Made by a program: the position numbers and the translations under genes | Assembly (NCBI GenBank): GCA_964582785.1 | Contig: CAZOTT010000041.1 | Location: 1 to 21,022, forward strand | Direction of reading: 5' to 3' | DNA: 21,022 nucleotides | Source: JAMOQA01 sp964582785 | Lineage (GTDB): Bacteria; Acidobacteriota; Polarisedimenticolia; J045 | In this document: positions 7,001 to 12,742 of the stretch, in pieces | Layout: every line of letters starts with the position of its first letter | Numbering within the stretch: position 1 is the stretch's first letter | The notes under the pieces: model-generated | What the model saw: only the letters and a program-made list of their open reading frames with translations | Told to the model about the DNA's origin: nothing | The model's database searches: none

Positions 7001-9937
7001 CACCCGGCCGTCGGCGTCCAGCCGCAGGCGGGTCCGGCGGTCCAGCTCCCCGGTCCCGTTCCGCTCCACCGTCGCCAGTCCGTCTCCCTCCCCGAACCGC
7101 CAGTCGTACGTCAACGTGAACCGCCGCCCGTACACCGCCACCGGCCGGCCGGCGCGGTCCCGGACGTACTCCTCCCGGTCCGCGGCCCCGTCGGCGGTCC
7201 AGCTCTCCCAGCGGCGCAGCCGGCCCGCGCCGTCCCGCAGGTACCGTTCCCCACCGCCGTCGGGGTGCACCACCTCCACCACCCGGTCCAGGAGGTCCCG
7301 CTCGATCGTCGTCTCCCCCGGCGGCTCCGCCAGCTCGTCCACGATCGAGACCACCCGGCCCGCACCGTCCCGCCCGTAGCTCGCCCGGCGCGCGACCCGC
7401 CCGTTCGAACGCTCCTCGTACCAGGCCACGCCGCCCGCCGCGTCGTAGCGGTACCGCTCCTCCACCGATCCGTCCCGGCGCCGGACCACCCGCCCGCTCC
7501 ACGGGTCGCGCTCGATCTCCACCCGCACCGAGACGCCGTCCCCGATGCGGACCAGCCGGCCCGCGGCGTCCCGCTCCGCCGACCAGGTGATCCCGTCCCC
7601 GTCGGTCCACCGCGCCAGCATCCCGGACCGGTCCCATTCCCACGACAGCACCCGCGACAGCACGGCCCCCTCCCCCGCATCGATCTCCTCCGACACCGAG
7701 AGGGGAAGACCCCGGCCGTCCCACTCGTACCGCCAGCGGTCACGCCCCGTTCCGCCCTCCGCCGGGAACGTCCGCTCCACCTCCAGCAGGTTCCCTTCCG
7801 CGTCCCAGCGGTAGCGCTCCACCGCTCCGCCCGGCAGCCGCCGCTCCACGACCCGGCCCGCCGCGTCCCGCACCAGCTCGATCGAGTTCCCCCCCGGGAG
7901 CTGCACCTCCCGCACCCGGCCGGCCGCGTCCCGCTCCCACCGCCAGGCGTTTCCTTCCGGGTCCCGGTATTCCACGGGGAGCCCCCGGCCGTCCCGGCGC
8001 AGCCACCACTCTCCCCCTTCCGGGTCGGTCCACCGTACCTCCCGCCCCCCGGCACCGTACTCCCACCGGTAGACGTGCCCCAGCGGGTCCTCCACCCGCA
8101 CGATCCGCCCGGTCGCATCGTACCCGTACCGCCAGGTTCCTCCGGCCGGCGTCCGGACCCAACCGGGACGGCCGGCCGGCGTCAGCCCCGTCTCCCAGCG
8201 CCGTCCCAGCGGGTCCTCCACCGCCGCCGGCACCCCGTTCGGGTGCCAGGTCACGGTCCACCAGGACCACTCCCCCTCCGCCAGCGGCCAGCCCAGCCGG
8301 ACCAGGCGCCCCGCCGCGTCCCGTTCCATCCGGATCTCCGGGCACGGGGCCGCGCCGCAACCCGGACGCACTCCCACCAGGCTCCCGCGGCCGTCCCACT
8401 CGTACTCCGTGCGGCGTCCCTCGGGGTCCACCTCCGCCAGCACGTCCCCCGTCGCGGGGTCCCGTTCCCACCGCCGCTCGACCTCCGCGGTCCCGTCCCG
8501 GTCGGCGTCCACCCGCTCCGCCACCAGCAGGCCGCGCTCGTCCCGCTCCAGCTCGGTCACCGTCCCGCAGGGGGTCCGCACCCGCACCAGGTCCCCCGCC
8601 GCGTCCCGGCTGTACTCCCAGCGCGGCCGCTCCCCGTCCACCTCCGGCCCCTCGTAGGCCGTCAGCCGGTGCCGCCCGTCGTGCTCGAACCGGTGTTCCC
8701 CTCCCACGGGGTCCACGACCCGGACCAGGTCGCCGCTCGCCGGGTCCCTTTCCAGCGTCGTCACCCCGCCGCCGGGCTCCTCGATCCACGTCGTGAATCC
8801 CGCCGCGTCGTGCCCGTACACCCATTCCCTTCCCGCAGGGTCCGTCACCGTCGTCCGGTCCCCCCCGTACGCGTACGTCGTCCTGCCACCTCCGAACGCC
8901 ACATCCACGGCCCGGTCCAGGCCGTCCGTCACCACGGCGAAGACCGGCCGGCCCAGCGGGTCCACGACCCGGCTGACGTGGTCCGCCCCGTCCCACTCGT
9001 ACACCCAGGTTCCTTCCCCGGGCCCGGACGAGCGCACGAGCCGGCCCGCTCCGTCGTAGCCCAGTTCCACCCGCCGGCCCGCCGAGTCCTCGATCGCCAC
9101 GACCCGGCTCCCCGGCGTGGAGGGCGCCGCCGGCTCCCCCCACATCGGCCGCCGGAACTCCACCCACGAACCCCCGGTGGACTCGATCCGCCACAGGTAG
9201 CCGTCCCGGTAGCGGTACACCAGGGCGTTCCCCGCCCCGTCCTCTTCCCGCACCAGCCAGAAGTTCGGCTCCCCGTCGATCCGCCGGTACGTCCGCCACA
9301 GCCCTTCCGCGAGGCGCACCCGCCAGCCACCCCCCTCCGCCGGCTCCAGGCGCCCGTAGCGGAGCGGCCGGTCCGGGTCCGGCCGCCAGCCCCCCGCACC
9401 GTCCGGCACGTAGCGCACGACGCCCGCGTCGTCCGTCACCAGCAGGTACCCACCGTTCGCCGCGAGGAGGACCGACCCCGGCGCGAGCATCCAGTTCGGC
9501 CCCAGGTCGCGGCTCGTTCGCGGCTCGTCCCCGGATGGGACCCCCGGCAGGGCACCCGCCAGGCCCGAATCGTAGACCCGCCCCACAGCGAACGGCAGCC
9601 GCGCCGGCAGTTCCAGGTCCCGCACCCGGAACGCGAACCGCCCGCTCGTCGTCTGCACCCACCCGTGCCGCACGCCCTCCACCGGGTCCCGCTCCACCGG
9701 CTGGAACGGCAGGTTCCCCCGGGCCCACCGGGCCAGCTCCTCCTGCGGGAGCCCGGGCACCACCGGCAGACCCTTCCGGACGACCGTCACCGGGTCCGCC
9801 ATTCCCGCCGGCCACGGCGTTCCCTCCCCGGGAACCTCACCCGCCCGCGCGGGAGCAAGGGCGATCAGCAGCAGGAAGACCGGGCAAACGACTGGAAGAA
9901 GAACAGCCGGGACCTGGACCGTGCTTCTCCGGGACAT
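29..9937 (-). CDS. giant Sec-secreted tandem RHS/YD-repeat protein with variable C-terminal tip (putative polymorphic toxin)
   Basis: The product has 3302 residues. The ATG at 9937-9935 is chosen because GGGAGGAGG lies 5 bases upstream and because it gives a clean signal peptide (MSRR, hydrophobic stretch, cleavage after APARA at about residue 32). Order of parts: an N-terminal RHS-type opening segment (about 85-215); a long block of YD repeats (for example YDGAGRL, YDATGRI) to about residue 1000; a linker with five Cys-containing spots (about 1130-1225); a second opening segment of DUF6531 type (about 1225-1310, with LSRTYRHQSSRRGLLGMGWS); a second YD block to about 2890; the RHS core (2897-2977); a 325-residue tip. 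RHS repeats form a hollow shell enclosing a toxin that is released by autoproteolysis at the core; this is family knowledge. Sec export distinguishes it from most T6SS-delivered RHS proteins. The length is about twice a usual RHS protein. The exact activity of the tip is unknown. Confidence 0.95.
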   Translation of the reverse strand: MSRRSTVQVPAVLLPVVCPVFLLLIALAPARAGEVPGEGTPWPAGMADPVTVVRKGLPVVPGLPQEELARWARGNLPFQPVERDPVEGVRHGWVQTTSGRFAFRVRDLELPARLPFAVGRVYDSGLAGALPGVPSGDEPRTSRDLGPNWMLAPGSVLLAANGGYLLVTDDAGVVRYVPDGAGGWRPDPDRPLRYGRLEPAEGGGWRVRLAEGLWRTYRRIDGEPNFWLVREEDGAGNALVYRYRDGYLWRIESTGGSWVEFRRPMWGEPAAPSTPGSRVVAIEDSAGRRVELGYDGAGRLVRSSGPGEGTWVYEWDGADHVSRVVDPLGRPVFAVVTDGLDRAVDVAFGGGRTTYAYGGDRTTVTDPAGREWVYGHDAAGFTTWIEEPGGGVTTLERDPASGDLVRVVDPVGGEHRFEHDGRHRLTAYEGPEVDGERPRWEYSRDAAGDLVRVRTPCGTVTELERDERGLLVAERVDADRDGTAEVERRWERDPATGDVLAEVDPEGRRTEYEWDGRGSLVGVRPGCGAAPCPEIRMERDAAGRLVRLGWPLAEGEWSWWTVTWHPNGVPAAVEDPLGRRWETGLTPAGRPGWVRTPAGGTWRYGYDATGRIVRVEDPLGHVYRWEYGAGGREVRWTDPEGGEWWLRRDGRGLPVEYRDPEGNAWRWERDAAGRVREVQLPGGNSIELVRDAAGRVVERRLPGGAVERYRWDAEGNLLEVERTFPAEGGTGRDRWRYEWDGRGLPLSVSEEIDAGEGAVLSRVLSWEWDRSGMLARWTDGDGITWSAERDAAGRLVRIGDGVSVRVEIERDPWSGRVVRRRDGSVEERYRYDAAGGVAWYEERSNGRVARRASYGRDGAGRVVSIVDELAEPPGETTIERDLLDRVVEVVHPDGGGERYLRDGAGRLRRWESWTADGAADREEYVRDRAGRPVAVYGRRFTLTYDWRFGEGDGLATVERNGTGELDRRTRLRLDADGRVDRVEELVDGEWREVRRFRWMPGGGGDPVALDAREPDGTAAERRRWLTGPGVVLGAYDGTAGSPAWTPSLEWAWWRLDAGGWREWVAGRRDSSFDEVPLLRRPAVAQDELGGQGARGGLRLPGRELLAGLAWAELPGGEAARRSLAGLPSPAYPDRERGLVGDRDVELLPPLRGLSVGVPVVCAQHPGMQLGMVRCPGGLVVRKAISRGDRERDELCLGLPQECETPSGGFVGASCGPDQRSQPLEPLRNPARHPLGVSLSNGELAFGVTDLVVAGRGGVDLRLSRTYRHQSSRRGLLGMGWSLGLLDERLLPATCGDVILWYREDGSFVTFPRLFDDGDVARKDYGRMVRYVPGGSGHALYEVRRPDGTVIRFEDFQDPPAVPGLFTVRGYPVRVTRPGGAALEISWERREWGEDTGCGSSWMEPVSVKLWSCDDDDRTNPLGAEECRSSKVLLAEATFEVGEHGCEHLVESVEVRERAPGGEWSVRRLRYGYGSPRGSGPFLLESVEFAAGEPGGGNGDGETVARYRYGFDLGEAGLEWDTRLREVRNGAGELVLGVHYDLDSGGRKKDTVDRVETPSHVVEFDYEESNHRFSRATVTEAGRRTVHVFDEHGHEVRVERPDGSVVEYEYDSIGRMTRALAPRGKGEEGTARPEKVWVYSGPRWGVAVENPVKYGELPASFAHGEVATWYCYESDPLTGAVRLSRGPIERTDREEPDCSFRDGDGNLLPDVTEVVLGWQEAAPSAEEGEQTSDPDLERYLERWGFAGTGEEPLPFRGTGDARAAWPWLSRVEEWRPGTTERVGPDGEKEPVDPAERPLVTTSYNGEGLPVARTTWIASSGGGARTFVRRECLHWLAPGEAGPGPGSRDAHGRLAQREVLGEDVPCPATGDGDPGEGVLLSRERYGYDGWGNVTRVLRQQDADRWVVSRKEFDYRGRLLAEWTESGDGSTRGAVTRYRYDAAGRLLQRRVEWTDGGEEHGQLTEWSYDEETHLLAEETSWPDSSWLAGAPAAVGKAWTGTGTASRHLYRRDELGNVVREARLVEASPEGWSVVTREWDALNRLVEERLWAEAQADPLAEEPSGPWSGRRTWRDAAGRVVAVQETGGEPAGDGTAEETVGRTVRYEYDGLDRVRVERVCRSAARGGDTAPECTETLREVESWYDRWGKVSERKVRGYERAEGGGDAEVRLYGWSQWERDGAGRVLEERSARSLGGEWLPAECPLEGNGSCAWMRVRAGRDGLGRKVREAELEPGRGWRVTEIELDGLGRRARVRDPLGNAVEYERNLLGRVTVKRLVEPGSSWEPGGRVVETGFRYDGLGRPVAVVLPDPGTGEEREVRRGYDGRGLVSWERVPPGTEPGTYETRYEYDGYGRKVKERRRIGEAPAWSDPWREVRYGYDVAGRLRWIEVDPDRAGEGAPVQRTEYRYDGAGRRVLRRLPNGREQRLAYDALGRLVETTWASGGGVCGEEGTGCVRISGSWDQAGRRTARAVTLLGVAAEHYDGVTEDRWEYDALDRVVRSESRGVLAGEAYEVVVRRTYDSGGLPLSETVGPEDGGWTVGWTYDALGRRTEVRYPEAGGGLVLEYDYDRLDRVVRLGASPGPVPVELEYVGASRVVRARYGDGTEWRGYRETDGGVETLWDGALRRTGGLVWSPGGGDPLYEEEIGYDAGDRVTHVVWSHGRVGPEREGQEYQYDEAGRLTGFRQGLWDESAEEVSPGDVTASHTWQLDGQGNWRKHWEGDRGADGVPEQEIDPVNAYLGWTSAEDADGDGVLDLDEVEHDDVRGFLWRRKAGGEWRRYVHDGLGRLVGVQREVPGGVEWIARYGYDTEGRLAFREDGSGRRTWYVRDGDRTVVEVKVEGETAEGVRRNVWLGDRLVRSESGSGGSWSVAEYAHVDRVGSVVLTTREVEGVVEVTGRTTYGPYGEEERLPSWSGPGVSVPYGYAGAWRDGEAGLYRMGARWYDAELGRFLEQDPVGESGGLNLYGYVGSSPTLWVDPTGLAADLLMPGLSGGTRQRAGDFIGQVLVDGVRTDDPLTGEPGTGWLAWFARLFGFPREKKGSRAAIAMAKDDLLKAAQAWKEARNRANEAAKNGANEETVQGILEPAARRFRDAISHARDVGALRVKVQADDSFGSEEEASRAKLDAMAAYVILGAQAEANAGDPLFDGPRAKLGEVRTIEVTKTKKSETLSLEGWARAWALVWGGWSRAIRVRAQSIPEMQATLMHETTEVYARQKWRLVGIDGGLYAHDLALVAENVYRQRYGIGEQNLNWGFRNSDWHGDPTVLDLLRKQDPAAVRGLLPWEDATKGERSAREAMEWVGEVLGW
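1007..1249 (-). other. RHS repeat-associated core domain
   Basis: Residues 2897-2977 match the conserved hyper-typical RHS core: YGPYGEEE, then PYGYAGAWRDGEAGLYRMGA, RWYDAELGRFLEQDPVG, LNLYGYVGSSP and the closing VDPTGL. In characterised RHS proteins this domain plugs the shell and performs or guides cleavage of the C-terminal tip. There is only one such core in the whole chain, at the end of the second module; the first module has none. Confidence 0.93.
1250..5270 (-). repeat. YD-repeat block of the second RHS module
   Basis: The block encodes back-to-back YD repeats of roughly 20 residues (consensus YxYDxxGRLxxxxxxxG). At the DNA level the + strand shows many near copies of a G/C-rich motif ending in GCGTCGTA or CCGTCGTA, which is the complement of codons for Y-D-A/G-L-G-R. 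Boundaries are approximate because repeats decay at both ends. Confidence 0.85.
6950..9140 (-). repeat. YD-repeat block of the first RHS module
   Basis: These are YD-type repeats (YDGAGRL, YDATGRI, RDAAGRV and similar), following the N-terminal opening segment and preceding the Cys-containing linker. Many copies have Arg in place of Tyr (RDAAGRL or RDAAGRV), which distinguishes this block from the second one, where YDxxGR dominates. Boundaries are approximate. Confidence 0.8.
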
Positions 9938-9942
9938 CGAGG

Positions 9943-9951
9943 CCTCCTCCC
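9943..9951 (-). promoter_or_regulatory. ribosome-binding site that fixes the RHS start
   Basis: On the minus strand GGGAGGAGG ends 5 bases before ATG 9937. It argues against the in-frame ATG at 9997, which would add 20 residues ahead of the signal peptide. The sequence around this site (9958-9942) repeats part of the 5' arm of the upstream hairpin. Confidence 0.75.
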
Positions 9952-9990
9952 GGCACCGTGCGCCACCCCTCTGCCGTGGAAAAGGGAGGC

Positions 9991-10040
9991 CCGGCACCGG
10001 GGCCCCGGAGGCACCATCGCCTCCGGGACCCCGGCACCGG
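9991..10040 (-). promoter_or_regulatory. 22-bp stem-loop in the RHS mRNA leader
   Basis: Arms 9991-10012 and 10019-10040 enclose a 6-base loop (GATGGT on the minus strand). Nineteen of 22 pairs are Watson-Crick. The other three are G-U wobbles when transcribed from the minus strand but A-C mismatches from the plus strand, so the structure suits the RHS transcript. It ends 53 bases before the start codon. There is no proper U-tract directly after it (only CTTTTCC a few bases on), so a plain intrinsic terminator is less likely than a leader control element. Confidence 0.6.
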
Positions 10041-10156
10041 TCCGGGGGGAGGGTCGGGGGGTCCCGCGGCGGGGTCGAACGGCCGCGGAACCGGGGGAAG
10101 CTCGTCGTGCCGGCCGTGCCATCATCGGGTGCGAAGCACCTCCTCCCTCGACCGGG

Positions 10157-10185
10157 ACCATACGTCGATCGGGCCTCCCCCGGAA
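10157..10185 (-). promoter_or_regulatory. possible promoter for the RHS gene
   Basis: On the minus strand TTCCGG (10185-10180) and TATGGT (10162-10157) are separated by 17 bases. The -10 is fair and the -35 is weak. It would give a leader of about 215 bases that includes the stem-loop, and it would lie just beyond the 23-bp repeat array. It rests on sequence pattern alone. Confidence 0.3.
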
Positions 10186-10208
10186 GGGGGGTGATCGAAG
10201 AAATCCAC

Positions 10209-10462
10209 CCGCTGTGCGCATGGACCCCCTACCCGCTGCGCGGGTGGATTTCCCGGTACTCCGTGCATGAATCCGGAACCGCCCTGCGGATGGATTTCCA
10301 ACCGCCCCGTGCATGAATCTCCGACCACCCCGTGCATGGACTTTCGACCGCTCCGTGCATGACTTGCCAACCACCCCCTGCATGGATTTCCAACCGCTCC
10401 GTGCATGGACCCCTACCCGCCGGGCGGGTGGATTTCTACCCGCGCCGCGGGTCGATTCCCCC
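10209..10462. repeat. array of eleven tandem 23-bp repeats between divergent genes
   Basis: Units begin at 10209, 10233, 10256, 10279, 10302, 10325, 10348, 10371, 10394, 10417 and 10440. All are 23 bp except the first, which is 24. A typical interior unit contains CCGTGCATGGATTTCCAA after a CCGCT or CCACC start. Edge units (2, 10, 11) instead carry ACCCGC-N3-GCGGGT, a perfect dyad. A period of 23 is not a multiple of three and the units have no spacers, so this is neither coding repeat nor CRISPR. Twenty-three bp is close to two helical turns, so successive sites would face nearly the same side of DNA. A protein-binding (operator) array is the best reading. Confidence 0.85.
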
Positions 10463-10470
10463 CGGACCCG

Positions 10471-10500
10471 TTGACACGGGCCCCCCGCTTCCCGTACGTT
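10471..10500 (+). promoter_or_regulatory. promoter of the HTH-TPR regulator gene
   Basis: A consensus -35 TTGACA (10471-10476) and TACGTT (10495-10500) are separated by 18 bases. The -35 starts 9 bases after the last 23-bp repeat, so anything bound to the array would sit directly upstream of RNA polymerase. The leader to the start codon would be about 50 bases. Confidence 0.55.
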
Positions 10501-10556
10501 CCCCTCGTCGGGCGGGTCCCCGCCCTCCGGCGCCGGACCCGCCCGGGGAGGTGCGC

Positions 10557-11762
10557 ATGGCACGTCCAGGGGGGCACGGGTCCCGGCCATCCACCCAAGA
10601 TCTCGTCCGGTCCGCCTTCGGCCGCTGGATCAGGAACCACCGCAACATCCTCGGCCTCTCCCAGGCCGGGCTTCTCCGCCGCCTCGAACACCGCGGCGTC
10701 CGCGTCTCCCAGTCCGCCCTCTCCCGCTGGGAAACCGGCGAGGCCTGCCCGCCCCTCGAGCTCGTGCCCGCCCTCACCGACTGCCTCGGCGCCACCCTCG
10801 CCTCCGCCGAGGAGGTCCTCGCCCGCTCCGCCCGCGCCGCCGCCGACCTCGACCTCACCGGCCGCTCCCCCGGGGACCTCCGCCGCGAGGCGGATCGCGC
10901 CGCCCGGGCCGGCAACTTCCACCGCGCCCTCCCCCTCTACGAGGCCGCCCTCGACCTCCTCCGCCTCGGCGACTCCCCCCCGGATCCCCCCGCCGAGGCG
11001 GCGGTCCTCCTCCCCCTCGCCTGGGTCCACTACAACCTCTGGCACCTCGAGCTGGCCCGCGACACCCTCCGCCGGCTCGGCTCCCTCCCCGGCCTCCCCC
11101 CCGCCGCTCGCCTCCGCCGGCACCTCCTCCGCGTCGCCCTCGAGCACCGCTACGGCGACGACGAGCTCGCCGCCGTCCTCGCCGCCGACGCCGAGCGGCG
11201 GCTGGACGAGCTCCGGGGAGAAGACCACGCCTTCGCCTGCCACGCCCTCGGCCAGTTCCGGTTTTCCATCGAGCAGTACGGCGCGGCGGTCCCCCTGCTC
11301 CGGCAGGCCCGCGCGGGCTGGCAGGAGCTGGCCAACCGCCTCGAGACGGCCCGCGTGACCGCGCTGCTCGGGTACAGCCTGGCCCGTGCCGGCGAGGATC
11401 CCGGGGCCGGAGAACGGTTGCTGCGCGAGGCCGCCGACATGGCGGATGGCGACAACCACCGGGACGTGTCGTGCCAGGCCCGGCGGCTGCTGGGGGACCT
11501 GCTGTTGCGCCGCGGCAACGTCGCCGACGGCATGGCGCTGCTGGAGAATTCCATTTCCCTCGCGCGTCGCTCCGGCCTCGCCGAGGAGGAGTTCCTGGCG
11601 GTCTTCTACGCTTGGGAGCGCGTGGACGGGGAAACCCGCCACGAGATGGAACGGCGCCTGAGACGGCTGCTGCCCCGCGTCCACCCGCTCCTCCCGGAGG
11701 CGCGGAGGTTCCGGGAGGCCCTCGCGAACCCGGACGGCCGGGAAGAGGAGGACGACCGATGA
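10557..11762 (+). CDS. XRE-type HTH regulator with C-terminal TPR-like domain
   Basis: The product has 401 residues. The ATG at 10557 is preceded by GGGGAGG 5 bases upstream and follows the TTGACA promoter; an earlier in-frame ATG (10332) would start inside the repeat array. Residues about 17-85 form a helix-turn-helix of XRE type: LSQAGLLRRLE, then VSQSALSRWETGEACPP as the recognition-helix region. The remainder (about 105-380) is entirely helical, Ala/Leu/Arg-rich, with TPR-like pairs such as AARAGNFHRALPLYEAALDLL and LLGDLLLRRGNVADGMALLENSI. HTH-TPR proteins commonly sense a peptide or protein partner through the TPR superhelix (family knowledge; the ligand here is unknown). It diverges from the RHS gene across the 23-bp array, so control of that array and of its own promoter is a reasonable inference. 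Its stop overlaps the next gene (ATGA). Confidence 0.88.
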   Translation: MARPGGHGSRPSTQDLVRSAFGRWIRNHRNILGLSQAGLLRRLEHRGVRVSQSALSRWETGEACPPLELVPALTDCLGATLASAEEVLARSARAAADLDLTGRSPGDLRREADRAARAGNFHRALPLYEAALDLLRLGDSPPDPPAEAAVLLPLAWVHYNLWHLELARDTLRRLGSLPGLPPAARLRRHLLRVALEHRYGDDELAAVLAADAERRLDELRGEDHAFACHALGQFRFSIEQYGAAVPLLRQARAGWQELANRLETARVTALLGYSLARAGEDPGAGERLLREAADMADGDNHRDVSCQARRLLGDLLLRRGNVADGMALLENSISLARRSGLAEEEFLAVFYAWERVDGETRHEMERRLRRLLPRVHPLLPEARRFREALANPDGREEEDDR

Positions 11763-12673
11763 ACAGGAGACTCCGCGCTTTTCTTCCCGTTCTCCTCGCC
11801 TTCCTGCCGGCGCTGGTCGCCGGCCCCCTGGTCCGGCCGGCGCGCGCGGAGATCTCCGTCGGCGGCGCGGGTCCGCATCCCGCGTTCCTCGTCGCGGGAG
11901 GAGGGGAAGGGGGCGTCCCGTTCCCCGGGTTCGCGGTGGTGCGGCAGGGGGTGGACCCGTCCCTGGTGCTGAACCCGTCGGGGGACGACAACGGCGACGG
12001 GCCGGCGGCCTGGGCGATCGACCCGGCGACGGGGAACCCGGTGGTGGCCTGGGCCTGGTGGGACGGGAGCGACCACGAGATCGTGCTCTCCCGCTGGACC
12101 GGGACGGGCTGGAGCGAGCGGGAGCAGCTGACGGACAACGCCCTCGACGACGTGGACCCGGCCCTCACCGTCGCCCCGGACGGGACGGTCCGGCTGACCT
12201 GGTGGCGCAGCGAGAACGGCCACCGGACCGTCTGGTACCGGGACCTCTCCCGGGAGGACGGCACGGCGGAAGAGGTCACCCCCCTCCCCCGGGCCGGGTC
12301 CCGTCCCGGCGTCGCCCGCTGGAACGGGGACGTCAAGGTCGCCTTCCAGCGCGAGGAGTCGGGGACCCGCTACGTGCGGGTCGCCACCCGCTCCGCCGGC
12401 TGGGCGGAGGACGCGGTGGCCGCCACCCCCTACGCCGGCCCCGCCGGCGACGGCGACATCGACGTGCGCATCCACGCCCTCGCCGGCCACCTCTGGGTCG
12501 ACTGGATCGACGCGGAGGGCCGCCTCGCCTGGTCCGAGTGGAACGGGGCCACCGGCTCCTGGGAAGACCCCCGGTACGAGGACTACTCCTGGGACGGCGC
12601 CACCGGCGAGACCGAGCCGGTCGCCCGGGAACGCGCCCGCGCCCGCGTCCGCCGGCACGTCCTCGACGACTGA
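11759..12673 (+). CDS. secreted protein with beta-propeller-like (sialidase/Asp-box style) repeats
   Basis: The product has 304 residues. The ATG at 11759 shares ATGA with the regulator's stop, implying translational coupling. Residues 1-30 are a Sec signal peptide (MNRRLR, hydrophobic core, cleavage after RPARA). The mature part has recurring strand motifs around Trp and Asp: NPVVAWAWWDGSDHEIVLSRW, DPALTVAPDGTVRLTWWR, YVRVATRSAGWAEDAV and GHLWVDWIDAEGRLAWSEW. These resemble the blades of propellers in sialidase-like and uncharacterised exo-proteins, but I see no catalytic signature, so no enzyme is claimed. The tail is Arg/Glu-rich (VARERARARVRRHVLDD). Pairing with an HTH-TPR gene suggests the regulator controls, or responds to, this exported protein. 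It is not a short signalling peptide as in classical quorum-sensing pairs. Confidence 0.8.
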   Translation: MNRRLRAFLPVLLAFLPALVAGPLVRPARAEISVGGAGPHPAFLVAGGGEGGVPFPGFAVVRQGVDPSLVLNPSGDDNGDGPAAWAIDPATGNPVVAWAWWDGSDHEIVLSRWTGTGWSEREQLTDNALDDVDPALTVAPDGTVRLTWWRSENGHRTVWYRDLSREDGTAEEVTPLPRAGSRPGVARWNGDVKVAFQREESGTRYVRVATRSAGWAEDAVAATPYAGPAGDGDIDVRIHALAGHLWVDWIDAEGRLAWSEWNGATGSWEDPRYEDYSWDGATGETEPVARERARARVRRHVLDD

Positions 12674-12742
12674 AGGCCCGCCGACGGGCTACCCCGCCGG
12701 GTCCGCGGCGCGGCAGGTCCGCGCACGCGACCGCCGGTCTTT

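Noticed and set aside
9935..9997. An RHS start at the upstream in-frame ATG (9997).
   Set aside because: It adds 20 polar residues before a good signal peptide, has no ribosome-binding site, and its first bases are part of the leader hairpin.
9991..10040. An intrinsic terminator.
   Set aside because: No U-tract directly follows on either strand, and its position between the likely promoter and the RHS start argues for a leader element.
662..10270. A 3202-codon open frame on the plus strand, antisense to the RHS gene.
   Set aside because: It mirrors the RHS gene codon by codon, is almost pure Pro/Arg/His/Val/Leu, and has no start signal or domains. In GC-rich YD-repeat DNA the complementary frame simply lacks stops.
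10209..10462. A CRISPR array.
   Set aside because: Units abut with no unique spacers, and there are no cas genes.
10332..10556. An N-terminal extension of the HTH regulator starting inside the array.
   Set aside because: It would begin upstream of the TTGACA promoter; the ATG at 10557 has a strong ribosome-binding site directly before the conserved HTH region.
9865..10590. A 241-codon minus-strand frame (and plus-strand frames) translating the 23-bp array as a repetitive protein.
   Set aside because: The 23-bp period shifts frame every unit, so no consistent protein repeat results, and the frames overlap the promoters and the RHS start.
12674..12742. A terminator in the 69 bp between the convergent propeller and RND genes (GCCCG-CCGA-CGGGC at 12676-12689).
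   Set aside because: Only five base pairs and no T-run on either strand; too weak to annotate.
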